From contig NZ_JFZC01000012.1 in the NCBI RefSeq assembly GCF_000648615.1, positions 1-64,000 of the forward strand: a DNA stretch of 64,000 bases, written 5' to 3'. Shown here piece after piece: positions 1 through 7,893 of the stretch. Source of the stretch: Sporolactobacillus terrae DSM 11697 (GTDB lineage Bacteria; Bacillota; Bacilli; Bacillales; Sporolactobacillaceae). Position 1 is the first letter of the stretch. Every line of letters starts with the position of its first letter. Under the pieces are notes generated by a model, which was not told the origin of the DNA, ran no database searches, and worked only from the letters and a program-made list of their open reading frames with translations. The translations under genes and the position numbers were made by a program.

Positions 1-168
1 CGACTTGGACAAGTTTTTGGTCCATTGCATCAAACTTGTGATCCATTGCGTCGAACCTTTGGTCGACTTGGACAAGTTTTTGGTCCATCACATCAAACTT
101 GTGATCCATTGCGTCGAACCTTTGGTCGACTTGGACAAGTTTTTGGTCCATCACATCAAACTTGTGAT
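1..168. repeat. 63-bp coding tandem repeat
   Basis: Units begin at 1, 64 and 127; the third diverges near 168. The copies are nearly identical at the nucleotide level, and 63 bp equals 21 codons, so the repeat keeps the frame of the minus-strand coiled-coil gene. Near-identity of the DNA suggests recent expansion by slippage or recombination. Confidence 0.85.
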
Positions 169-226
169 TGACTTCTTTAAATCCTTGCCGCATTTCTGTG
201 AGGATTAATTCGAGTTCCTGATTCAT
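1..226 (-). CDS. Partial coiled-coil repeat protein (N-terminal end)
   Basis: The gene starts at the ATG complementary to 224-226, behind an AAAGGAGTGA ribosome site at 231-240, and runs off the left edge of the window, so only about 75 residues are seen. After a short lead-in (MNQELELILTEMRQGFKEV) the protein consists of a 21-residue unit rich in Asp, Gln, Lys and Val, with hydrophobic residues spaced as in a coiled coil (three heptads per unit). There is no signal peptide or membrane segment in the visible part. Bacilli encode many short proteins of this type, most without a known role; the function here is unknown. The plus-strand reading frame over the same bases is the antisense shadow of this repeat. 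Confidence 0.7.
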   Translation of the reverse strand, partial: MNQELELILTEMRQGFKEVNHKFDVMDQKLVQVDQRFDAMDHKFDVMDQKLVQVDQRFDAMDHKFDAMDQKLVQV

Positions 227-499
227 AGGTTCACTCCTTTCATGGGATTCGTGTCCTTACCCCTATAATTATACAGGGAAGCGAGGGAGTTGTATATATT
301 CTTTGACGAAGCTTGTTGGCCCATCACGCGCGGTGACTGTGAGCAGTTTCACCTTAGGAGACATCCGCTTTCTTTGCTGATTTTAAGGGAACGTATACAA
401 ACACGGGACGGTTTTTATGGTGATCAACCAGCGACTGAATCATTGATCGAAACTGCACCGGCCTTACTAATCGCTGTATAGCCCCAATTTAGCATGAGG

Positions 500-1642
500 T
501 CATGCCTGCATGGCCGTCTGCACCTCTGAAACAGCTGCAGCAAATCGATCAATCGCTTGATCCAGTTCTTCTTCTGTGGTTGTTTCTCCGAAAGAAAGGC
601 GCACGAGCTCCCGTGCTTCTTCAGCGGAACGACCGATTGACCGCAGCGTTGGGGAAGGCTGATGCGCCGTGCTGCTGCAAGCGCCCCCTGTGGCAATAGA
701 CAAGCCGCGCTGATTGGCAGCGAGCATGATCTGCTGTCCTTCAATGCCGGGGATGCGGAGTGCAAGAATATGCGGAAGCTGATGATGCGCAGATGCTTCG
801 ACAAGAAAAGAAATGCCTTTCTTTTGAATGCCGGAAATAAACCGCTGCCGGAGATCATTGACATGACAAAGCATCGCTTCAGCATACCGGTAGGCGTCCT
901 CGGATGCCGTAACGAAGGCGGAAATACCGGGGAGATTGACGGTACCTGGGCTAAGCCCATGTTTAGGTGCTCCGGGCAGCTGCGGTTGAAAAGCTTCGCG
1001 CGGATGTACGTAGCAGAGTCCGACTCCTTTGGGGCCGTAGATTTTATGGGCGGAGGCTGACAAAGCGGTGATGTGCGCTGCTTCGGCATCAATCGGTAAT
1101 TTTCCATAGGACTGTACGGCATCGCAGTGGAAGGCAATTTTTTTGTTGAACAGCAGCTTGCCGATTGCATTGAGATTATTAATGCTTCCGATTTCGTTAT
1201 TGACATGGTCAACACTGACAAGAATTGTGTCTTCTCTGAGCGCGTCTTCAAGTGTTAACGGGTCTACTTCGCCGTCCGCGCGGCGCTTTAGTTCAGTGAC
1301 TGAGAAACCTTCCTCACGCAGCTTTTCAAAAGCAAGCACTACGGATGAATGTTGCCCCTGTACATAAATTAAATGATTTCCTTTTTTCCTCCGCGCATGT
1401 GCAATGCCAGCAATCGCCAACAAATTGCTATCCGATCCTCCGGAAGTAAAAAAAATGGCGTTTGCTTCGACATGAAGATGACGGGCGATTTGCTTTTGAC
1501 AAGAAGCGAGCAATCGGTCTGCTGCATCACCAAAGTCATGAGGGCTGTTGGTGTTGCCGAAACAGTGCTGAGCGACCTCTGTATAAGTTTCAAGGGCTCT
1601 TGAAGACATGGGCGTTGTCGCTGCGTAGTCAAGATAAATCAT
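500..1642 (-). CDS. nifS: Cysteine desulfurase, NifS type, linked to NAD synthesis
   Basis: This 380-residue PLP enzyme removes sulfur from L-cysteine as a persulfide for iron-sulfur cluster building. Lys200 in SASAHKIYGPKG is the PLP lysine and Cys322 in ATGGACSS the persulfide-carrying cysteine; the histidine before PLP (H98 in GQHSS) and the aspartate in FHCDAVQ are also present. The ATG at 1642 follows a good AAGGAGCAC site. It is transcribed away from nadB across a shared control region, the same arrangement as in Bacillus subtilis, where this paralogue is thought to serve the [4Fe-4S] enzyme NadA. In B. subtilis the repressor gene nadR/niaR accompanies nifS; no such gene follows here. 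Confidence 0.93.
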   Translation of the reverse strand: MIYLDYAATTPMSSRALETYTEVAQHCFGNTNSPHDFGDAADRLLASCQKQIARHLHVEANAIFFTSGGSDSNLLAIAGIAHARRKKGNHLIYVQGQHSSVVLAFEKLREEGFSVTELKRRADGEVDPLTLEDALREDTILVSVDHVNNEIGSINNLNAIGKLLFNKKIAFHCDAVQSYGKLPIDAEAAHITALSASAHKIYGPKGVGLCYVHPREAFQPQLPGAPKHGLSPGTVNLPGISAFVTASEDAYRYAEAMLCHVNDLRQRFISGIQKKGISFLVEASAHHQLPHILALRIPGIEGQQIMLAANQRGLSIATGGACSSTAHQPSPTLRSIGRSAEEARELVRLSFGETTTEEELDQAIDRFAAAVSEVQTAMQA

Positions 1643-1843
1643 CGTTACTGTGCTCCTTTTATGGTTAAACTTTTATTTTTGGTCCTCAGCGGCTTTGCAA
1701 CGGTTTTTTCTGTTGAAAAATGGTTAGCATCTTTGCACATGTCGCTGTAAAGCATTCCAGCAAAGCGTTTATCGTTAGTAAATTTTAACACGAGGTGTTT
1801 TTCTACTTGCTGTTAGTTTAATAATGTGACAATATAGTTGTCA

Positions 1844-1867
1844 AGACAAGTGTAAAGACAGGTGTAA
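1844..1867 (+). promoter_or_regulatory. Candidate NiaR (YrxA/NadR) operator
   Basis: Two 12-bp units stand head to tail, AGACAAGTGTAA at 1844-1855 and AGACAGGTGTAA at 1856-1867, ending three bases before the nadB TTG start. A TTGTC half-site at 1838-1842 makes an inverted repeat (TTGTC-AA-GACAA) with the first unit. Firmicute NiaR repressors, which sense nicotinic acid, bind TGTC/GACA-type sites upstream of nadB and nifS. The assignment rests on this resemblance and the location. The regulator gene itself is not in the window. Confidence 0.55.
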
Positions 1868-1870
1868 AAT

Positions 1871-3415
1871 TTGAAAACATATCAATCAGATGTTGTTATT
1901 ATTGGAAGCGGTCTGGCTGCACTCTACACAGCGGCGAAGCTCATGAAAAAGAAGCGCGTCATTGTCTTGACCAAAAAAGGATGGCAAGCAAGCAATTCCT
2001 TTCTGGCTCAAGGCGGGATCGCAGCGGCCTATGCTCCGGATGATGACTGGCATCGGCAGCTAGAAGATGCGATGAGGGCCGGACGCTATCACAATGATGT
2101 CAACGAAACGGCTTATCTTGCACGAGAAAGCAAAGTTCAAGTGGATGAACTGATTCGATTGGGCATGGAGTTTGACCGCGATCGAAATGGGACTATTTTA
2201 CTGGCAAGAGAGGGCGGGCATTCTGCTGCTCGCGTCCTGCACGCGCACGGCGATGCGACCGGTCGCGAACTAACGAGCTTTGTTAAGCGCTATGTCGAGC
2301 GGCAGATCACCATTCATGAACAGACGCAGGTCGTCGAATTGCTCGTTCGAAACGGTCGCTGTGTCGGCGCACTTGCCAAGGATCCGTCGGGAGAAAAGGT
2401 GCTGTATCGCGCACAGAACGTCGTACTTGCGACCGGCGGATGCGGACAGCTTTACGCACCGACTTCTGCAGACCCGGCAGTAACAGGTGATGGGCTTGCA
2501 CTTGCTTACCGGGCCGGTGCTGCGCTCAAAGATATGGAGTTTGTTCAGTTCCATCCGACCTTGCTGATTGAGAACAACCACGTTTACGGGCTGGTCTCAG
2601 AGGCCGTTCGCGGTGAGGGTGCGAAGCTGATCGATCAGGATGGCAATCGGCTTCTTGCTGGAAAGCATCCGCTTGAAGATCTGGCGCCTCGCGATGTGGT
2701 GTCCAGGGTTCTGTTTAAAGCGAAGCAGACCGGTCAGGCTCAAAAAATTTATCTTGATATAGCAATGATTGACCATTTTTCTGACCATTTTCCGACCATC
2801 ACCGGACTTTGCCGCGAAGCAGGTGTCGATATCGCGAAAGGAAGGATTCCGGTAGCTCCCGGCGCTCATTTTCTTATGGGTGGAATTGAGACGGATCATG
2901 AGGGGCGCACAACGCTGCCCGGACTGTATGCTGTTGGCGAGTGCGCATGCACCGGAGTACACGGGGCCAACCGAATTGCCAGTCATTCACTGCTTGAAGC
3001 GATTACTTATGCGGGGACGGCGGCTTCCAGCATGATGGACGAGAAAGCGATTCCCGTGGAGCAGGTTGCTGCTGAATCGGGCAGCAGACCGGTCCCAGCG
3101 CTCCCGGCTAAAGCGGAAATCCAGAAGATGATGTTCGCGCATGTTGGGATTTGGCGTACCAAGCAGTCGCTCACCACGGCGATCGATTGGTGCCGTTCTT
3201 GGAACATTGACTTCAACCGGGCAGAACGGCTGGACGGCACGAAGGATGAAATGGAGCGCTTGAACATGCTGACCGTTGCCTGGCTGATTGCCACCTCAGC
3301 ATTGGAACGCACCGAAAGCCGCGGCGGACACACACGGATTGATTATCCGGAGGAAATCAAAGCTTGGCGAAAAAAGAATATCCTGCGCGAGGTGACTTCT
3401 GTTGAACAAAATTAA
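1871..3415 (+). CDS. nadB: L-aspartate oxidase
   Basis: First enzyme of de novo NAD synthesis: oxidises L-aspartate to iminoaspartate using FAD. The 514-residue protein has the N-terminal FAD-binding motif VVIIGSGLAALYTA, the SFLAQGGIAAA segment, the HSAARVLHAHGDATG active-site region and the C-terminal GECACTGVHGANRIASHSL motif typical of NadB and fumarate-reductase flavoproteins. The start is TTG at 1871 with only a weak AGGTG site, which overlaps the candidate NiaR operator, so a bound repressor could block both transcription and ribosome loading. The 3' end overlaps nadC by 14 bp. Confidence 0.95.
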   Translation: MKTYQSDVVIIGSGLAALYTAAKLMKKKRVIVLTKKGWQASNSFLAQGGIAAAYAPDDDWHRQLEDAMRAGRYHNDVNETAYLARESKVQVDELIRLGMEFDRDRNGTILLAREGGHSAARVLHAHGDATGRELTSFVKRYVERQITIHEQTQVVELLVRNGRCVGALAKDPSGEKVLYRAQNVVLATGGCGQLYAPTSADPAVTGDGLALAYRAGAALKDMEFVQFHPTLLIENNHVYGLVSEAVRGEGAKLIDQDGNRLLAGKHPLEDLAPRDVVSRVLFKAKQTGQAQKIYLDIAMIDHFSDHFPTITGLCREAGVDIAKGRIPVAPGAHFLMGGIETDHEGRTTLPGLYAVGECACTGVHGANRIASHSLLEAITYAGTAASSMMDEKAIPVEQVAAESGSRPVPALPAKAEIQKMMFAHVGIWRTKQSLTTAIDWCRSWNIDFNRAERLDGTKDEMERLNMLTVAWLIATSALERTESRGGHTRIDYPEEIKAWRKKNILREVTSVEQN

Positions 3416-4244
3416 ATTACGTCAAGCGCTCGAAGCTTTTTACAATGAGGACATCGGTCATCAAGATCTAACCAGTGAAACGATTTTTGCTCCTGAAGAT
3501 CTGGCGGTCGGTACATTTACTGCGAAAGCGGCGGGGATTGTCTGCGGGTTTCCGGTATTGATCGAGGGGTACAGGCTGCTCGATCCGGAAATTACCCTTC
3601 ACTTTCACGTCTCCGAAGGCGATTACGTTCAGGCAGGTGTTGATCTGTTGACGGTCAGCGGTCCGGTGCGCACGCTGCTCAGTGCGGAACGTGTGCTGCT
3701 TAATTTGTTGCAGCATATGAGCGGGATTGCAACCATGACGGCTGCGGCAGCGCACCTCATGAAGGGCAGCGGAACGCGAATCTGTGATACGCGGAAGACA
3801 ACCCCCGGCCTGCGCTTGTTTGAAAAATATGCTGTGAAGATCGGCGGCGGCTATAACCACCGGTTTGGTCTCTATGATGCGGTTATGATCAAGGACAATC
3901 ATATTGTCCATGCTGGCTCGATTGGCAGCGCAGTACAGAAGGTTCGTGCTGAGCTTGGCCATACCGTGAAAATTGAGGTGGAGACGACATCGCTTGAGAC
4001 CGTCAGAGCGGCTGTTCAGGCAAAAGCAGACATTATCATGTTTGATAATTGTTCGCCGAGTGAGATTCGCACGTTTGTTCAGGAAGTACCGGACAATATC
4101 GTGACGGAAGTATCCGGCGGCATTGATTTAACGACCTTGAATGATTATGTCGGATGCGGTGCGGACTATCTATCACTTGGATGCCTGACTCATTCGGTTA
4201 AAGCGCTCGACATCAGCTTTAATCTACACATGGATGACCAATAA
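3402..4244 (+). CDS. nadC: Quinolinate phosphoribosyltransferase (decarboxylating)
   Basis: Converts quinolinate and PRPP to nicotinate mononucleotide, carbon dioxide and pyrophosphate. At 280 residues it has the usual length. Visible family motifs are the N-terminal EDIGHQDLTSETIF, the RTLLSAERVLLNLLQHMSGIAT segment, RICDTRKTTPGLR, the KIGGGYNHRFGLYDAVMIKDNH substrate loop and the C-terminal EVSGGIDL barrel motif. It starts at TTG 3402 inside the end of nadB, behind a GAGGTGAC site, so translation is probably coupled. It is the middle gene of nadBCA. Confidence 0.95.
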   Translation: MNKIKLRQALEAFYNEDIGHQDLTSETIFAPEDLAVGTFTAKAAGIVCGFPVLIEGYRLLDPEITLHFHVSEGDYVQAGVDLLTVSGPVRTLLSAERVLLNLLQHMSGIATMTAAAAHLMKGSGTRICDTRKTTPGLRLFEKYAVKIGGGYNHRFGLYDAVMIKDNHIVHAGSIGSAVQKVRAELGHTVKIEVETTSLETVRAAVQAKADIIMFDNCSPSEIRTFVQEVPDNIVTEVSGGIDLTTLNDYVGCGADYLSLGCLTHSVKALDISFNLHMDDQ

Positions 4245-4269
4245 AGAAAAGGAAAGGAATGAGTGAACA

Positions 4270-5370
4270 GTGGGTCTGGCAGAAACCTTTATAAAACAGA
4301 CGCAAATTCCGGAAGCCTATCGAAATGCAGCCAAAGATGTATTGACCGAAGAAGGATGGCGACTCAAAGAGCAGCTCGGTTCACGGATCTATATTCCCGG
4401 TCATCACTATCAGCGTGATGAAGTGATTCAATTTGCGGATGATCGCGGGGATTCACTTCGGCTGGCACAGCTTGCAGCTGCAAAAAAAGAAGCGGATTAT
4501 ATTATTTTTTGCGGGGTTCACTTTATGGCGGAAACCGCCGACATACTCACGGATCAAAGGCAGAAGGTCATTTTGCCTGATCGCCGGGCAGGCTGCGCGA
4601 TGGCCGATATGGCGACGATTCATCAGCTTGAGCGCGCATGGGGTCATTTGCAGATGCAGTTCGGCGATACGATCCTTCCAATGACCTATATCAACTCGAC
4701 TGCGGAAGTCAAAGCGTTTTGCGGCAGGCATGGCGGGGCAACGCTGACTTCGTCCAATGCGGGCAAAATGATGCAATGGGCACTGAAGCAGAAACAAAGA
4801 ATTCTCTTTTTGCCCGATCAGCATCTGGGACGCAACACCGGCGTTCAGCTTGGGATTCCGCTGAATGATATGGTGGTCTGGGATCCGGTGCGTGAAAGCT
4901 TTGAAGGCGATGCAGGCGAGCATACACAGGTTATTCTTTGGAAAGGTTTCTGCACGGTTCATGAGCGGTTTACCACAGAGAACATTGCCGACTGCCGGCG
5001 AGAGGATCCGGATGTGCAGATTCTTGTTCATCCCGAATGTGACTATGAGGTCGTACGTCAGGCGGATTTTTCCGGATCAACCAAATCTATTATTGATGTG
5101 ATTGATCATGCAACGGCAGGGTCGCACTGGGCGATTGGCACAGAGATGAATCTGGTGAATCGTCTGAAGCACAGTCACCCGCATTTGCACATTCGTTCGC
5201 TGAATCCGATGATGTGTGCGTGTCTGACGATGAATCGCATCGACCTGCCGCACTTTGTCTGGTCGCTGGCACAGATTGCAGCAGGCACAGCGGACAATAT
5301 TATCTCTGTTCCTGATGCGGTTGCATGCGATGCCGTCTTAGCGCTTGAACGGATGCTTGCACAATCTTGA
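4270..5370 (+). CDS. nadA: Quinolinate synthase A
   Basis: Condenses iminoaspartate with dihydroxyacetone phosphate to quinolinate, using one [4Fe-4S] cluster. The 366-residue length matches the long Bacillus-type NadA. Recognisable parts are IPGHHYQRDEVIQFAD near the N terminus, C81 in IIFCGVHFMAETA, the PDRRAGCAMADM and TYINSTAEVKAFCG segments, LVHPECDYEV and the C-terminal NPMMCACLTMNRID. It starts at GTG 4270 after an AAAGGAATGAG site and is the last gene of the operon. The divergent nifS is a plausible sulfur source for its cluster. Confidence 0.95.
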   Translation: MGLAETFIKQTQIPEAYRNAAKDVLTEEGWRLKEQLGSRIYIPGHHYQRDEVIQFADDRGDSLRLAQLAAAKKEADYIIFCGVHFMAETADILTDQRQKVILPDRRAGCAMADMATIHQLERAWGHLQMQFGDTILPMTYINSTAEVKAFCGRHGGATLTSSNAGKMMQWALKQKQRILFLPDQHLGRNTGVQLGIPLNDMVVWDPVRESFEGDAGEHTQVILWKGFCTVHERFTTENIADCRREDPDVQILVHPECDYEVVRQADFSGSTKSIIDVIDHATAGSHWAIGTEMNLVNRLKHSHPHLHIRSLNPMMCACLTMNRIDLPHFVWSLAQIAAGTADNIISVPDAVACDAVLALERMLAQS

Positions 5371-5509
5371 GCTTGCATTACATCTCATAGGATACGGTTT
5401 TGCCCGTCGTGCGACGGAACACTCTTGCACGCCACTGACAACGAAAAAAGTTTTTGACCTGGAAAAAACGAAAATTATTGCGTGTTCGTTGATGAAGCGG
5501 TGAGCGAGA

Positions 5510-5728
5510 ATGGTTATCCGATTGCCAATTTTTCAATTTTCTAGAATCCGCAGAAAGCAGAAAATGATCATGGGAGATGGGGGACCGCGTCAAAAGCGCC
5601 TGAAGCAGTGCGCGTCCTATCCGCCAAAACGGGTACACTCGCATTTCCAGCAAAACGCCGGATTATACGGTGCAGTGGCACTCGGATTGATCACAGTGGG
5701 TGCGAAGGATCAGCAATCAATCATATAA
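5510..5728 (+). pseudogene. Relic of a ROK-family sugar kinase (C-terminal end)
   Basis: A 72-codon open stretch contains two pieces that match the C terminus of ROK sugar kinases: IMGDGGPRQKRL (intact family form IxxGGGV followed by a basic helix) and QNAGLYGAVALGL (the near-universal NAGLxGAxxLA ending). The approximately 30-40 residues normally between them are reduced to a few, and no N-terminal kinase domain or ribosome site lies upstream. It looks like the remains of a deleted gene. The rest of 5371-5783 shows no other gene. Confidence 0.4.
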
Positions 5729-5783
5729 TGATGAAGACTAGGGGGCAATCTTGGGAAAGATCTGCCCATGCAAGCAATTAAAA

Positions 5784-5819
5784 GCGGAGAGAACGTTTTA
5801 TTCTCTCCGCTTTTTTTTT
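5784..5819 (+). terminator. Rho-independent terminator
   Basis: Perfect 10-bp stem GCGGAGAGAA / TTCTCTCCGC with a 7-base loop, followed by nine T residues. It lies 414 bp after nadA and beyond the ROK relic; it is the first strong stop for nadBCA transcripts. The A-rich left flank may let it also stop transcripts from the opposite side. Confidence 0.85.
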
Positions 5820-5896
5820 GACGTCAACAAAATCGAGCATGCGTGTTGATCCCCCCGCATCAGGAAGTATGGTATGTGCTCGTTTCTTAGCACGAT

Positions 5897-6286
5897 TTAT
5901 CCACGAAATGTTTTTAGTTCTCGATGGATAAAACGCCAGTACCGGTCCAAGGCGGCAATATTCTTTTCTGGATTAGCGGTTAGTTCTGAAAAGAGTTCGG
6001 GATACTTTTTAAGTTCTTCTATGAGTGCTTGATCCTTTTCAGGTGGGTTGTCTGTGTAATTGTAGGCAGACGAAGCAATCTTTTTGTCGGTTTGTCCAAT
6101 TAAATAGTCCGTACTCGTATCGAATAGTACCGACAATGCGAGCAGTGCTTCAATCGAAGGTTCGTTCCTTCCCTGCTCGTAGTAGCCGTAAGCGCTTGTA
6201 CTGATGCGGAGCTTCTTTGCCACATCTTCCTGCTTTAATTGTGCTGCTTCTCTTAATTCCTTTAGACGCTCAGAAAAAGTAGCCAA
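5897..6286 (-). CDS. XRE-family HTH transcriptional regulator
   Basis: The 129-residue protein begins TTG (MATFSERLKELREAAQ) at 6286, chosen because an AAGGAGTG ribosome site sits seven bases upstream at 6294-6301; an in-frame ATG 36 bp further out overlaps that site and is unlikely. Residues 5-60 form a Cro/cI-type helix-turn-helix (LKQEDVAKKL, then STSAYGYYEQGRNEPS). The rest, ending near RELKTFRG, has no recognised domain. It is divergent from the amide-transport operon and is the likely local regulator. Repeated TACAACAAA sequences in the shared intergenic region are candidate operators. Confidence 0.85.
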   Translation of the reverse strand: MATFSERLKELREAAQLKQEDVAKKLRISTSAYGYYEQGRNEPSIEALLALSVLFDTSTDYLIGQTDKKIASSAYNYTDNPPEKDQALIEELKKYPELFSELTANPEKNIAALDRYWRFIHRELKTFRG

Positions 6287-6313
6287 CGGGCAACACTCCT
6301 TATTAATGCGTGA

Positions 6314-6343
6314 ATTATACAATAACGAATTGAGGAGTGTTAA
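6314..6343 (-). promoter_or_regulatory. Sigma-A promoter of the XRE gene
   Basis: On the minus strand a TTAACA -35 (complement of 6338-6343) is separated by 18 bp from a perfect TATAAT -10 (complement of 6314-6319). It lies 28 bp upstream of the TTG start. A TACAACAAA motif at 6347-6355 sits immediately upstream. Confidence 0.7.
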
Positions 6344-6346
6344 AAA

Positions 6347-6392
6347 TACAACAAAATATCTGAAAATATGTTTACATACAACAAATAGTTGT
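6347..6392. promoter_or_regulatory. Candidate XRE operator repeats
   Basis: TACAACAAA occurs twice in the same orientation, at 6347-6355 and 6377-6385, exactly 30 bp apart (about three helical turns). The second copy is half of a palindrome, ACAAC-AAATA-GTTGT at 6378-6392, which fills the spacer of the operon promoter. The first flanks the -35 of the regulator's own promoter. This fits autoregulation plus control of the operon, by inference. Confidence 0.5.
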
Positions 6393-6399
6393 TTATAAT
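6371..6399 (+). promoter_or_regulatory. Sigma-A promoter of the amide transport operon
   Basis: TTTACA at 6371-6376, a 17-bp spacer and a perfect TATAAT at 6394-6399. The first gene begins at 6560, so the mRNA would have a leader of about 150 bases. The spacer contains the ACAAC/GTTGT palindrome. Confidence 0.75.
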
Positions 6400-6559
6400 G
6401 TTCCTTGTGAGCAAAGCTTACATAATACAGACTTGGGCATTTTACTAGATGAGAGAGGGTGAAGGGTATTAAGAGAGTGATATAGAGAATTTCTTGTGGG
6501 GACTTAATTCTGAATGTTCCGATTAATTATTAGTTAATTCTGGGGAGGATCAACGATTA

Positions 6560-7819
6560 ATGAACAATCGAAAAAAAAGAAAAAGTTTGTCTTTGCTTTT
6601 AGTTTTTGTTTTAGTACTCGCGGGCATCTTATCAGGTTGTGGGAAGAGTTCAGGGAGCAATGATGATAGCAAGACAATTAAACTTGGTGTGCTGGAAGAT
6701 CGTTCGGGAGATTTTTCTTTAGTAGGCATCCAAAAATACCATGCTGCTCAACTTGCTGTTGAGGAAATTAACAAACAAGGCGGTCTGCTCGGCAAGAAAG
6801 TACAAATGGTTGCCCCGGATACTCAGTCGGATAATAAACGCTATCAGGAAATGGCGAAGCGACTTATTTTGCAAGACAAAGTCGCAGCAATCATGGGCGC
6901 ATTTTCGAGCGCCTCTCGTGAAGCGATTCGCCCGATCATGGATCAGAATAAAATGCTTTATTTCTACAACAACCAATATGAGGGCGGCGTTGCCGACAAT
7001 ATGACGTTTAACACCGGCGCGATTCCGGAACATCAAATGGTACCGTTGATTCAATATATGATCAAGAAATTCGGACCGAGGGTGTACACAATTGCAGCGG
7101 ACTACAACTTCGGTCAAATTTCCGCCCAGTGGGTGAAGAAGACGGTTGAGGCAAATGGTGGGAAGTTGGTCAATGAAGAATTCATTCCGCTTGGTGTGTC
7201 TCAGTTCAGCAGTACGATCAGTCGAATTAAGAAAGCGAAACCAGATGTTCTCGTAACCCTTCTTGTCGGTCAGGACCAATCGTCGTTCTATGAACAATGG
7301 TCAAAATCCGGAGATAAGAGCATTCCAATGGCATCAACGGTAAACATGGCTCAAGCTTATGAACACAAACGTTTTGCGGCTCCAGCGCTTGCTAACATGT
7401 ATGTTACCGCAACCTTCATGGAAGAATTAGATCAAAAGTATCCAAGTGCTAAGAAATTCGTGGACAAATTCTATAAAAAATTCCCCAATGATAAGTATGT
7501 GGGGATGGAAGCGGAGTCAGAGTATACAGGAATCATGCTTTGGGCAAAAGCAGTGAAGAAAGCGAAATCGACAGATACCGATAAAGTGATTAAAGCATTG
7601 GAGTCGGGGATCAGCTATGATGGTCCAGCAGGTCCAGTAACGATTGATCCAAAGACCCATCACGCGATTCGCAATGTGTACCTCGTTCACACGGATGCAA
7701 AACAAAAGGTTCATATCGATACGGAATGGAAAGATGTGAAACCGGATTGGCTATCTAAAGAAAAGAATGTTGATCTAACAAAGAAGCAAGAAGCAAAGCA
7801 GTATACACCACTTAAGTGA
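6560..7819 (+). CDS. urtA: Urea/short-chain amide ABC transporter substrate-binding lipoprotein
   Basis: A 419-residue extracellular binding protein of the branched-chain amino acid/amide (HAAT) class. The N terminus carries a lipoprotein signal with lipobox LSGC, so Cys27 would be lipid-anchored. The mature part resembles the UrtA/FmdD group that binds urea and short-chain amides: KLGVLEDRSGDFSLVG near the start, then AVEEINKQGGLLGKKV, MGAFSSASREAIRPIM and YNNQYEGG. An AGGATCAACGATTA stretch provides the ribosome site. It opens a five-gene transporter operon followed by three C-N hydrolases, so amides are more likely substrates than amino acids; urea is possible but no urease genes are in the window. 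Confidence 0.88.
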   Translation: MNNRKKRKSLSLLLVFVLVLAGILSGCGKSSGSNDDSKTIKLGVLEDRSGDFSLVGIQKYHAAQLAVEEINKQGGLLGKKVQMVAPDTQSDNKRYQEMAKRLILQDKVAAIMGAFSSASREAIRPIMDQNKMLYFYNNQYEGGVADNMTFNTGAIPEHQMVPLIQYMIKKFGPRVYTIAADYNFGQISAQWVKKTVEANGGKLVNEEFIPLGVSQFSSTISRIKKAKPDVLVTLLVGQDQSSFYEQWSKSGDKSIPMASTVNMAQAYEHKRFAAPALANMYVTATFMEELDQKYPSAKKFVDKFYKKFPNDKYVGMEAESEYTGIMLWAKAVKKAKSTDTDKVIKALESGISYDGPAGPVTIDPKTHHAIRNVYLVHTDAKQKVHIDTEWKDVKPDWLSKEKNVDLTKKQEAKQYTPLK

Positions 7820-7850
7820 GTGGATGTTGTCTTGACTGATCTTTTAAAAA

Positions 7851-7874
7851 GCTGCTCAAGTTTTCTTGGGCAGC
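7851..7874 (+). terminator. Intercistronic hairpin after the binding-protein gene
   Basis: GCTGCTCAAG / CTTGGGCAGC stem (10 bp with one G-T pair) and a TTTT loop, without a real T-run after it. Placed between the binding-protein gene and the permease genes, it is better read as an mRNA-stabilising or partially attenuating structure that keeps binding-protein levels high than as a full terminator. Confidence 0.6.
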
Positions 7875-7893
7875 ATGTTTCTAGGAGGATTTT

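Noticed and set aside
1..168. Possible CRISPR array
   Set aside because: The units are contiguous 63-bp coding repeats with no variable spacers.
424..1251. A 275-codon minus-strand open frame overlapping nifS
   Set aside because: It is an out-of-frame shadow of nifS, without a ribosome site or protein motifs.
6719..7297. A 192-codon minus-strand open frame within the binding-protein gene
   Set aside because: Antisense shadow; the plus strand encodes a clear lipoprotein over the whole length.
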